Assembly (NCBI GenBank): GCA_945787485.1 | Contig: CALZHV010000155.1 | Location: 1-5,193, forward strand | Direction: 5' to 3' | DNA length: 5,193 bases | DNA from: an uncultured Lachnospiraceae bacterium | GTDB taxonomy: Bacteria > Bacillota > Clostridia > Lachnospirales > Lachnospiraceae | Shown here: positions 1 through 5,169 of the stretch, piece by piece | Layout: the number at the start of each line of letters is the position of its first letter | Numbering within the stretch: position 1 is the stretch's first letter | Program-made: the position numbers and the translations under genes | Notes under the pieces: generated by a model | Told to the model about the DNA's origin: nothing | Databases searched by the model: none | The model's input: only the letters and a program-made list of their open reading frames with translations

Positions 1-614
1 GCAATCATATGGACATGAGGATGATGACCTTCGTTGTGGAAGGCTGCATACCATTTGAAGTTCTTGGGATTGATTTTCATGTTTTTTGCAATCTCGTTAC
101 GCTTTGCTGATAATAAATCTTGCCATGCTTTAACATTATCAAATCCAAGACGAGCCGCATCTTCTCTGCGAAGTGAAATAATATGTGTCCACACATTTCC
201 ATCATACTCATTGAGTTCTTTTTCAACCTTTGACAAAACCAATGGTGTTCCGTTATCAGAAAATAAACCGTACTTGGCAACCTTTTCGGCACCGGGTCTT
301 GTAGCCATATATTGAATATAGTTTCCGAGACCTTCTGTCTGCACATTCGATTCAAGAACTCTCGTGATAAATTCACTTGCGTTTTCAATTGTGGGTTTTG
401 AAATATAGTCTTTGTATTCAAGGAGTTCCGTGCATTTAGGAAAGTCTTTCATCATTTTCTTAATTAAATTCTTTTGCTTTGTTGTTGCAGGACGATTTAG
501 ATTTTCATTTCTCGGAACAACTACTCCTTCTCTTGTTGCAAGGTATCCTGCGTATCCGCCCATATTGTTTTCGCTGCCTTTGTAATATGGACTATATAAA
601 ATAATCTTTGCCAT
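1..614 (-). CDS. MobP-type conjugative relaxase, N-terminal 204 residues (runs off the left edge)
   Basis: A relaxase nicks one strand at oriT, stays covalently bound through a tyrosine and pilots the strand into the recipient. The frame stays open from the ATG at 614 to base 1 with no stop. Residues 193-203 read HNEGHHPHVHM, which matches the MOBP metal-binding histidine motif (H-x-D/E...PHxH). The N-terminus is tyrosine-rich (Y7, Y10, Y11, Y21, Y24), and one of these is the likely nucleophile. The segment YIQYMATRPG (99-108) resembles, from memory, the 'YIxYxATRPG' signature of Firmicutes MobP relaxases, probably the MobP3 group. The start codon overlaps the stop of the upstream gene (TAATG) and has GGTGAG 5 nt ahead, so translation is probably coupled. 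The C-terminal part is outside the window. The relaxase class is well supported; the MobP3 subgroup is less certain. Confidence 0.9.
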   Translation of the reverse strand, partial: MAKIILYSPYYKGSENNMGGYAGYLATREGVVVPRNENLNRPATTKQKNLIKKMMKDFPKCTELLEYKDYISKPTIENASEFITRVLESNVQTEGLGNYIQYMATRPGAEKVAKYGLFSDNGTPLVLSKVEKELNEYDGNVWTHIISLRREDAARLGFDNVKAWQDLLSAKRNEIAKNMKINPKNFKWYAAFHNEGHHPHVHMI

Positions 615-1024
615 TACAACTCACCGTTTTGATATTTGACTATACTTTCAAAATCAATTGCACCGTTGAGAGACTTTACCTCGTTGATAACTCTGTGCTT
701 CATGTTTCGCACCTTTTCGGGTTCAATCTTAAAGGCTCCGGCGAAAACATTCATAGTGCAAGCCATTTCAACAGCAAGTTTGAAAATCGTTTGAGATAAA
801 CGGTACTCCGTTAAGTCAAGCCTTGAATCAATAACGGTTTCAAATGCAGGAGTAAGCAAATCAGTATTTATATCCTTATGTAGATAGCAATCATAAAGTT
901 TAATTGCATCTATTATAAATTGGTTTCTGCTTTTCACTCCGGCAAGATTCAAATCACTGTCGCATAATGCAATGATTTCTTTTGGACAATATAACGATAC
1001 TCGTTTCATTTCTTCTTCCGACAT
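614..1024 (-). CDS. Ribbon-helix-helix relaxosome accessory protein (TraJ/MobC-like role), 136 aa
   Basis: Residues 6-50 fit a ribbon-helix-helix (CopG/MetJ-like) DNA-binding fold: a short strand (KRVSLYCP), helix A (about 14-22), a turn, then helix B starting at KSRNQFIIDAIKLYD (31-45). Residues 55-120 are predicted mostly helical, possibly for oligomerisation or relaxase contact. The gene lies between the putative oriT and the relaxase and overlaps the relaxase start by one base. This is the place of TraJ in RP4 and of many MobC-type proteins, which bind the oriT inverted repeat and recruit the relaxase. The start at 1024 is supported by AGGAG 11 nt upstream; an in-frame ATG at codon 6 is less well placed. 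A promoter with possible operator boxes lies upstream, so autoregulation is plausible. The fold is read from sequence pattern; the role is inferred from context. Confidence 0.8.
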   Translation of the reverse strand: MSEEEMKRVSLYCPKEIIALCDSDLNLAGVKSRNQFIIDAIKLYDCYLHKDINTDLLTPAFETVIDSRLDLTEYRLSQTIFKLAVEMACTMNVFAGAFKIEPEKVRNMKHRVINEVKSLNGAIDFESIVKYQNGEL

Positions 1025-1108
1025 AATTTAATCAGCTCCTTTTTTGATGTTGCTTTTTGGTATCAAAAATAATTCGGAAATATCTCCTATTTTTGCAGAG
1101 TTTAAATT

Positions 1109-1138
1109 AATATAGCATTAAAATCTTTAACTTTTTGA
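1109..1138 (-). promoter_or_regulatory. Extended -10 promoter for the accessory protein-relaxase operon
   Basis: Read on the minus strand, TGC-TATATT (1117-1109) is an extended -10 element (TGn plus TATATT). An upstream TCAAAA (1138-1133) can serve as a weak -35 with 18-nt spacing. Transcription would start near 1102, giving a leader of about 75 nt before the ATG at 1024. The -35 overlaps one TTTTGAT box, which suggests a repressor site. The surroundings are AT-rich, so chance matches are possible. Confidence 0.45.
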
Positions 1139-1140
1139 TA

Positions 1141-1160
1141 TAAAATGTTTTATCTAAAAC
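1141..1160. repeat. Two overlapping AT-rich palindromes upstream of the promoter
   Basis: TAAAA-TG-TTTTA (1141-1152) and GTTTTA-TC-TAAAAC (1147-1160) share six bases, so either can form but not both at once. They lie just upstream of the proposed -35. They may be operator half-sites or part of the oriT DNA-melting region; the sequence alone does not decide. Confidence 0.4.
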
Positions 1161-1179
1161 TGCGTTTTGATGCCAAACT

Positions 1180-1214
1180 AAAAAGTCCGCTCGGCGTTGC
1201 CGTGCGGTGTTTTT
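1180..1214. terminator. Bidirectional intrinsic terminator-like hairpin between the two operons
   Basis: The stem is CGGC/GCCG around a GTT loop (1192-1202), a T·T mismatch, then CCGC/GCGG (1187-1190 with 1204-1207), flanked by AAAAA (1180-1184) and TTTTT (1210-1214). On the minus strand the GC stem is followed by ACTTTTTAG, a good site to end the transcript of the 1392-4427 genes before the relaxase promoter. On the plus strand it is followed by TGTTTTT. It sits beside the putative oriT, so a role in relaxosome DNA structure is an alternative. Confidence 0.6.
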
Positions 1215-1215
1215 C

Positions 1216-1256
1216 GGCTTGGTGCCGTCTTAAGCGGCATCAAGCCTTTATCCTGC
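1216..1256 (+). other. Putative origin of transfer (oriT): hairpin plus IncP/MOBP-type nic site
   Basis: A 12-bp inverted repeat, GGCTTGGTGCCG (1216-1227) and CGGCATCAAGCC (1235-1246) with one G·T mismatch and a 7-nt TCTTAAG spacer, is followed after TTTA by TCCTGC. Together 1249-1256 reads TATCCTGC. MOBP relaxases of the RP4/R64 type nick at the consensus YATCCTG|Y, about 8 nt past an inverted repeat bound by the accessory protein. Here the repeat ends 9 nt before the predicted cut between G1255 and C1256. The site lies in the only sizeable non-coding stretch of the window, next to a MobP relaxase gene and a ribbon-helix-helix gene. The motif and hairpin are visible; function as oriT is inferred. 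Confidence 0.65.
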
Positions 1257-1261
1257 TTGAG

Positions 1262-1308
1262 AATCGAGGAAGGGATTATGACCGTTTTTCTTCCTGAATT
1301 CCTCGATT
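1262..1308. repeat. 10-bp perfect inverted repeat just past the predicted nic site
   Basis: AATCGAGGAA (1262-1271) and TTCCTCGATT (1299-1308) are exact inverse copies 27 nt apart. An alternative inner pair is GGAAG (1268-1272) with CTTCC (1290-1294). On the plus strand the right arm runs into TTTTTT (1307-1312), so it could act as a plus-strand terminator, but no plus-strand gene precedes it. More likely it is part of oriT on the leading side, for instance a fold-back or accessory-protein site. Confidence 0.55.
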
Positions 1309-1346
1309 TTTTGCTTTTAATTTCTTGTTGGGATACTTTCCCGATT

Positions 1347-1364
1347 TTGAGTGAATTTACTCAA
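1347..1364. repeat. 18-bp near-perfect palindrome
   Basis: TTGAGTGAA (1347-1355) abuts TTTACTCAA (1356-1364), a palindrome with no spacer and a single mismatch. A compact AT-rich dyad such as this is typical of a binding site for a homodimeric DNA-binding protein. It lies between oriT and the end of the 85-aa gene, so either ribbon-helix-helix product may be the ligand. Confidence 0.5.
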
Positions 1365-1391
1365 TTCCGGCGAACAGCGGCTCGACAGGTG

Positions 1392-1649
1392 CTAATTTTT
1401 TATTAGCTTTTGTTCATTGGCAGGAGTATCCTTTGCCTTCGGTTTTGGTTTGGAGTTTGAAGATGGTTTCTCTGCTCCTGATTTCATTTCAAAAAAATCA
1501 CGAACTGCGGCAGGAACATTTTTTGTGTAGAGACTGTCGATATGTTTTACAATCTCGTCATTGATATTTACATTTTTCTTTTCAAGAAAAAGTTTTAGAG
1601 TGTTTAGCTTTTCTTCATCGTACTGAACAGTAACTGATATCTTTTTCAT
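1392..1649 (-). CDS. Small ribbon-helix-helix-like protein with a basic tail, 85 aa (possibly DUF6103)
   Basis: The N-terminal half has a strand-helix-helix pattern: KKISVTVQYD (2-11), helix EEKLNTLKLFLEKK (12-25), then helix NDEIVKHIDSLYTK (30-43). This resembles a short ribbon-helix-helix domain. NVPAAVRDFFEMKSG (44-58) follows, then a disordered Lys/Pro/Ser-rich tail (about 59-85). From memory, proteins with this pattern recur in Tn1549-like elements and may carry the label DUF6103; no function is established that I know of. The ATG at 1649 has GAGGTGAT in front, overlapping the preceding stop. It is the last gene of its operon and faces the putative oriT, the position of TraK beside the RP4 oriT, so binding to oriT DNA is a reasonable guess. 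Confidence 0.8.
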   Translation of the reverse strand: MKKISVTVQYDEEKLNTLKLFLEKKNVNINDEIVKHIDSLYTKNVPAAVRDFFEMKSGAEKPSSNSKPKPKAKDTPANEQKLIKN

Positions 1650-1660
1650 TAATTATCACC

Positions 1661-2746
1661 TCACATACTTTGAGCGGGACTTTCATCTTCACTATGTTCA
1701 CTCAACCAGTCTGATTCAAAATAGCTTACATTTGACAAGTCAGCTATTTTGAGATTGCAGTTTGTAAAAATCGATGATTCAATGCAACATTTCGTAAAAC
1801 TTGTATCGTGAAAATTACAATCGGCCATTTTTGCTTTTGTAAAATTGCTGTGTGTAAAATATGCACCTTTCAAATCACAGTTGTAAAAATTAGAATCTTT
1901 AAAGTCAGCTTCCTCAGCTGTTAAATGTTTCATACTGCATCTGGTGAATTTAGTGTTTTCAAAACTTGTACCACACATAGAAGCATCATCGAGATTGCAA
2001 TTAATAAAAGCTGCATCGTTAAAAACGGCAACGCATAAATTGCGATTTGATAAATCAACATTTTCAAGAAGGCAATTTGAAAAGTCAGCCCGTTCTCCGC
2101 CGGATTCATCATAAAGCCATAACGCATGTTTAGCACATATTATTTCAATTTCGGTTAAATTGTTTGCATCATAATATTTTTGGTATTGAGTGTTAGCCGC
2201 CTGTTCAGTCAAACGCAATTCAATACTGTCATCGTACAGGATTGTATCCTCAACCACTCTGCTGTCTGTAAGCATATCATCAAGCAAGGCTGGATTAACA
2301 ACAGGCTCTCCGGGTTTATTGTATTTATCAATCTCAACTGTATATTCTCTGTTATCTTCATTTGATTCGGCAACTGCTTTTGAGAGTATATCTTCAACAA
2401 CCTCCGACATTCTTTCCATAAAATTTTTCATTGAAGGATATCTGTCCAGCACAACAAGTTGCCTTGCATTTGGAATAACAGAGTAGTATCTTGCGTAATC
2501 ATATCCCTCGCTGTTAATGAGAATACCGTCATCGTAGTTCTCTCCAAGAGCAAGAATACAATGAACAACTTCGTCTGTATCAACATACATCGATTCTTTG
2601 TTTTCTGTTATGAAATCTCTGTAAGCCATTAAGTCTTCACAAAGGGATTCATATTCTTTATCGTCAAGTTCGATGACCTTTTCGACAATACATTTCTCTG
2701 CCTTGACTTCTTCGTCTTTGCAATGAAGCCTTGTGTTTAAGTTCAA
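1661..2746 (-). CDS. Pentapeptide-repeat protein with uncharacterised N-terminal domain, 361 aa (TTG start)
   Basis: Residues 220-339 are exactly 24 consecutive pentapeptide repeats (ADFSN, CLLEN, VDLSN ... CNLKI, ADLSN) with F/L/M/I at the centre of all but LTAEE (275-279). They should fold as a right-handed quadrilateral beta-helix of six coils. Known members include DNA-mimicking proteins that protect gyrase, but most have unknown roles. The N-terminal 1-200 is acidic and contains LINSEGYDYARYYSVIPNAR (76-95), a segment I associate with an unknown domain of Firmicutes ICE proteins (perhaps DUF6329). There is no signal peptide or membrane segment, so it is probably cytosolic. The next in-frame ATG is codon 40, and AGAGGTGAT sits just before the TTG, which fixes the start. 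It is 15 nt from the gene before and 11 nt from the gene after. Molecular function is not recognisable. Confidence 0.88.
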   Translation of the reverse strand: MNLNTRLHCKDEEVKAEKCIVEKVIELDDKEYESLCEDLMAYRDFITENKESMYVDTDEVVHCILALGENYDDGILINSEGYDYARYYSVIPNARQLVVLDRYPSMKNFMERMSEVVEDILSKAVAESNEDNREYTVEIDKYNKPGEPVVNPALLDDMLTDSRVVEDTILYDDSIELRLTEQAANTQYQKYYDANNLTEIEIICAKHALWLYDESGGERADFSNCLLENVDLSNRNLCVAVFNDAAFINCNLDDASMCGTSFENTKFTRCSMKHLTAEEADFKDSNFYNCDLKGAYFTHSNFTKAKMADCNFHDTSFTKCCIESSIFTNCNLKIADLSNVSYFESDWLSEHSEDESPAQSM

Positions 2747-2760
2747 AATATCACCTCTTT
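2747..2760 (-). promoter_or_regulatory. Ribosome binding site that fixes the TTG start of the pentapeptide gene
   Basis: AAAGAGGTGAT (2760-2750) is a near-consensus Shine-Dalgarno site. GAGG lies 7 nt from the TTG at 2746-2744, and no ATG or GTG is better placed. It shares GAGGTGATA with the site in front of the 85-aa gene (1662-1654). Confidence 0.7.
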
Positions 2761-2761
2761 C

Positions 2762-3391
2762 TTACATACTCATTATCTGACTTTCATCTGATGAAATGGG
2801 TTCAATGATTTCCTTGCCTTTCAATTGTTCAATAAAGATTTTGTGTTGTTCTGACAAACTCAACTTATCATTAAAGGTAGCCTCGTCTATTGCTTCTCCT
2901 ATATCGCACAAATGAAAGCTATTCCATTTGCAGTTTCCTCTGTCGCACATATTGAATTGATTGTTTTCAAAATCAAATTCCATTACATTCGCAATCTTTT
3001 CACTTAATGAAATGCTTTTACTCATAATTGAAAATGCAGTTTCATTTATAAGGTCAGCCTCTCCGAATTCACTTATAAAGCTATCAAGAGTCAGTCGGTC
3101 AATGTTACTGCTCATATTATATTGATAAATACAGGCGGCTCGGAATAAGCCTATAGGTTTATTTGTATAGAAATAGCAATCGTCATCTCTTTCGTGAAGA
3201 TGAATTAAGGATATTTGTTCTGTGTTTTCAACACTCGGCAAATCAAAACCGAAAAAGTCGATTTCTAAATCGGTCATATCAAGATGCTTATGCAGTATAT
3301 CTAACAATTCTTTGGATTCAAAGTGTTCTGCAAACCAATCGAGTGCTTTTTCGAGTATCTCGTTTTGCCTTTCTTTTGAAATATCAGTCAT
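2762..3391 (-). CDS. Acidic protein of unknown function, 209 aa
   Basis: I do not recognise a characterised family. The N-terminus (7-53) is a helical, acidic module: ERQNEILEKALDWFAEHFES, then ELLDILHKHLDMTDLEIDFFGFDLP. From memory, a similar 'MTDxEIxxxGFDLP' module appears in various Firmicutes ICE proteins of unknown role. A middle part (60-95) contains HLHERDDDCYF and may be beta-rich. A segment with three cysteines (C149, C154, C162) follows, with spacing unlike a standard zinc finger. There is no signal peptide or membrane helix, so it is probably cytosolic. The ATG at 3391 lies 7 nt after the NlpC/P60 stop, and its AGGAG overlaps the end of that gene, suggesting translational coupling. 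Its C-terminal DESQIMSM resembles DESPAQSM at the end of the next gene's product. Confidence 0.82.
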   Translation of the reverse strand: MTDISKERQNEILEKALDWFAEHFESKELLDILHKHLDMTDLEIDFFGFDLPSVENTEQISLIHLHERDDDCYFYTNKPIGLFRAACIYQYNMSSNIDRLTLDSFISEFGEADLINETAFSIMSKSISLSEKIANVMEFDFENNQFNMCDRGNCKWNSFHLCDIGEAIDEATFNDKLSLSEQHKIFIEQLKGKEIIEPISSDESQIMSM

Positions 3392-3398
3392 TTATTTT

Positions 3399-4427
3399 TC
3401 ACTCCTGTTCTTCAACATAATTTATATATGGAACTTTAAGCCAGTGAGTCCAACCGCTTGAGGTTATCGGGGTTTTGATTACTCCGTCATAGGTGTTGGC
3501 TGCATGAATTACATAGCCGTTGCCAATATACACGCCTATATGTCCCTTATGCCATACGGCAAGACCGGGGATATCCGGCATAGTATTAATTGTTCCTTTT
3601 TCTGTTGCTGCAGAAAACATTCCGTCTGCCGTAACATCCTGCATTCCGTTTGTTCCGTATTTGATTGTACCGCTGTCGTCATCATACCAACCGTAACCTT
3701 TGATGAGTCCTACACAGTCGGATGTTCTTTTGCATAGCCAATGAGAACGGATGTAATCTTCTTTATCTGTAACATGGGAGCCGAATACGTTCTTTAGTCT
3801 GTTCAATTCTTTTTCCGTAAGCACCTGACCATGAGAACCCCATACATATCCCCAATGGTTGTCATAGGCAAATTCTGCCCATTTGACTAAATCAAGATTG
3901 TTTTTATCCGTTCCTGATAAATCAATATCAATAACCGTATTTTTAATAACGCTCATTAGATTATTGAACTCATCGGCGTCTATCTGAACACCAAAGGCAG
4001 AAAAAACGGCATTTCTCAAATCATCGTCTGTTTCCGATTGCTCAAAGCTGTCTGCATATTTTGAGATAAAATCAGAGTCGGATTTATCTACATCATAAAA
4101 GGCACAGACATATAACGCCTGTGCCTTTTTGACTGTGAGGTTATCCAATTCTCTTTTTTGAAATTCATTGCTTATATTTATCATTACAGATTCAAGATGT
4201 TCCAGCTTTGCTTTTTCTTCTGCCGACATATTCTGCACTATGTTTTCCTGTGTCTGGGCCGTATCTATTTCAATTTCACTCATATTTGAAATAACACCCA
4301 TATATACAATCAAAGGCATAAGGAACAGCATGATAACCGAACATATAATTGTTGCTATTGCAGTTCGCCCTCGTTTATCTGACGCAACTGCGGCTACTGC
4401 CTTTACGGCAGCAACTTCTGCACTCAT
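3399..4427 (-). CDS. Membrane-anchored NlpC/P60-type peptidoglycan hydrolase of the transfer system, 342 aa
   Basis: Such enzymes cleave peptide stems of peptidoglycan, and in conjugative elements they locally open the wall for the type IV secretion channel. Residues 1-21 are basic near the end (DKRGR), followed by one hydrophobic segment (about 22-48), giving an N-in, C-out anchor. A helical stretch (50-130) precedes the catalytic region. The C-terminal domain (about 180-337) has Cys238 in SDCVGLIKGYGW, His296 in WHKGHIGVYIGNG and His309 in YVIHA, matching the NlpC/P60 Cys-His-His order. No Glu-type lysozyme domain is evident, unlike the two-domain Tn916 Orf14-type enzymes. I chose the ATG at 4427 because AAAGGAG lies 8 nt ahead; an in-frame GTG at 4436 falls inside that site. 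A terminator lies just upstream, leaving no obvious room for its own promoter. Confidence 0.88.
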   Translation of the reverse strand: MSAEVAAVKAVAAVASDKRGRTAIATIICSVIMLFLMPLIVYMGVISNMSEIEIDTAQTQENIVQNMSAEEKAKLEHLESVMINISNEFQKRELDNLTVKKAQALYVCAFYDVDKSDSDFISKYADSFEQSETDDDLRNAVFSAFGVQIDADEFNNLMSVIKNTVIDIDLSGTDKNNLDLVKWAEFAYDNHWGYVWGSHGQVLTEKELNRLKNVFGSHVTDKEDYIRSHWLCKRTSDCVGLIKGYGWYDDDSGTIKYGTNGMQDVTADGMFSAATEKGTINTMPDIPGLAVWHKGHIGVYIGNGYVIHAANTYDGVIKTPITSSGWTHWLKVPYINYVEEQE

Positions 4428-4435
4428 ACTTACCA

Positions 4436-4442
4436 CTCCTTT
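4436..4442 (-). promoter_or_regulatory. Ribosome binding site deciding the NlpC/P60 start
   Basis: AAAGGAG (4442-4436) is 8 nt before the ATG at 4427. It begins only 2 nt after the T-run of the upstream terminator, so terminator and ribosome site are nearly fused. Confidence 0.75.
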
Positions 4443-4444
4443 GC

Positions 4445-4474
4445 AAAAAAAATAAGGCGAGTATTGAACTCGCC
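4445..4474 (-). terminator. Intrinsic terminator after the DUF3800 gene
   Basis: On the minus strand a 7-bp stem GGCGAGT/ACTCGCC with a 5-nt loop (4474-4456) is followed by TTATTTTTTTT (4455-4445). It begins 8 nt after the DUF3800 stop codon. This is a textbook intrinsic terminator, although the next gene's ribosome site starts almost at once, so read-through or antitermination must occur if the NlpC/P60 gene lacks its own promoter. Confidence 0.85.
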
Positions 4475-4481
4475 CCGTGAT

Positions 4482-5156
4482 TTATATTTTCTTTTTCTTT
4501 ATTGTTTTATAATAGTAATCCTTAAATTTTCTATGACTTTCGTAAAAGTTTTCTTCTGATTTTGATATCTTATTATTATCAAAATTCAGCTTTGAAAGTT
4601 CCAAAGTACATATCATATCTGCAACCTGAAACAGTTTATATTCATATGGTTGCACATGTCTAAAATCAACATCAACAAACATTGAATTAAATACAGAGGT
4701 TAATATTGTTGTGATTTCACTTTGCCCATAATCATAATAAACGATAATCTTATCAAACGACATAAAATATTCCAAGTTATCACGTAAAAACAAAACCAAT
4801 TGTTTTGAAAGCATATCTACTAATTGCTTACTTCCAGGTGCTTGCTTTTTGTCAACGCTCACAATATGATACTTTATATTTACATGTCTTGTGAACAATA
4901 ATAAATCATTGAACAATCTTTTCCTATCGTTCGGAGAAAAATTTTTATAATACTCTTCGTTTCGTATGATAGGGCCTGTATGAATAGCATGAATATCAAA
5001 TCCGTGCTCCTGTACTTTTCTGTCAAGATAGGCGACTTCGGTATTTATTGAATTTTCTTGGTCGTGAAAAAGCAAAGTAAAAAGGTAATATGGCGAATGA
5101 CTGCTATACGGCCCAAAATCACCCGATTCATCGACAAATATACTTAATTCTCTCAT
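4482..5156 (-). CDS. DUF3800-family protein, 224 aa (putative RNase H-like fold)
   Basis: The N-terminal strand and motif LSIFVDESGDFG (4-15) and the C-terminal YKLFQVADMICTLEL (173-187) are hallmarks of the DUF3800 family. Acidic residues D9, E10, D142 (in YYDYG) and D180 are spaced along the chain as in RNase H-like nucleases, but catalysis in this family is an inference. The C-terminus is lysine-rich (KTIKKKKI). DUF3800 genes are common on mobile elements and near defence genes; no specific role is established that I know of. The gene looks richer in A+T than the NlpC/P60 gene and has a terminator on each side, which suggests a separately acquired cargo gene. The ATG at 5156 has GGTGA only 4 nt ahead, a tight but usable site. 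No promoter is visible in the short gap after the upstream terminator. Confidence 0.88.
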   Translation of the reverse strand: MRELSIFVDESGDFGPYSSHSPYYLFTLLFHDQENSINTEVAYLDRKVQEHGFDIHAIHTGPIIRNEEYYKNFSPNDRKRLFNDLLLFTRHVNIKYHIVSVDKKQAPGSKQLVDMLSKQLVLFLRDNLEYFMSFDKIIVYYDYGQSEITTILTSVFNSMFVDVDFRHVQPYEYKLFQVADMICTLELSKLNFDNNKISKSEENFYESHRKFKDYYYKTIKKKKI

Positions 5157-5169
5157 ATAATCACCGCAT

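Larger units (their letters stand above)
1041..1171. repeat. Four TTTTGAT/ATCAAAA boxes around the promoter
   Basis: On the plus strand TTTTGAT occurs at 1042-1048, 1133-1139 and 1165-1171, and its inverse ATCAAAA at 1062-1068. The copies at 1061-1069 and 1132-1140 form a perfect 9-bp inverted pair (TATCAAAAA/TTTTTGATA) that brackets the -10. The copies at 1041-1048 and 1062-1069 form an 8-bp inverted pair 13 nt apart. Such spacing suits a dimeric ribbon-helix-helix regulator, possibly the 136-aa product itself. AT-rich composition weakens the statistical case. Confidence 0.4.
1654..2788. repeat. Direct repeat of gene junctions (1654-1687 and 2749-2788) flanking the pentapeptide gene
   Basis: Both junctions contain, in the same order on the plus strand, TATCACCTC, ACATACT and GACTTTCATC, with different short spacers (0 and 6 nt, then 7 and 8 nt). 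On the minus strand these encode the end of one protein (DES...SM), its stop and the next ribosome binding site. The effect is that the 209-aa and 361-aa proteins finish alike. It may be a trace of junction duplication or module shuffling, or a conserved C-terminal peptide plus a standard ribosome site. Confidence 0.5.

Noticed and set aside
77..421. 114-aa minus-strand open frame
   Set aside because: It lies wholly inside the relaxase frame in a different phase, while the relaxase frame carries family motifs and an ordinary start and ribosome site.
544..551. Second TATCCTGC as an alternative nic site
   Set aside because: It is inside the relaxase coding sequence (opposite the AGYLA codons) and has no adjacent inverted repeat; treated as chance.
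1230..1237. TTAAGCGG as an IncQ-type nic (TAAGTGCG-like)
   Set aside because: It matches only in part and sits in the loop and stem start of the hairpin, not beyond it; TATCCTGC fits much better.
1197..1406. 69-aa plus-strand open frame in the intergenic region
   Set aside because: No good ribosome site, crosses several inverted repeats, composition unlike a protein, and overlaps the end of the 85-aa gene.
1391..1407. GCTAAT-T5-ATTAGC hairpin at the end of the 85-aa gene as its terminator
   Set aside because: The stem is six AT-rich pairs and is not followed by a T-run on the minus strand; the 1180-1214 element is a far better terminator.
1724..2089. Repeated TTTGTAAAA-like DNA words as a CRISPR or iteron array
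   Set aside because: The periodicity follows the 15-bp pentapeptide codon repeat of the 361-aa protein; there are no conserved repeats with unique spacers.
1930..2136. 68-aa minus-strand hydrophobic open frame
   Set aside because: Out-of-phase shadow of the pentapeptide region, whose repeating codons produce a long open alternative frame.
4434..4436. GTG at 4436 as the start of the NlpC/P60 gene
   Set aside because: It overlaps the Shine-Dalgarno site AAAGGAG; the ATG at 4427 has the proper 8-nt spacing.
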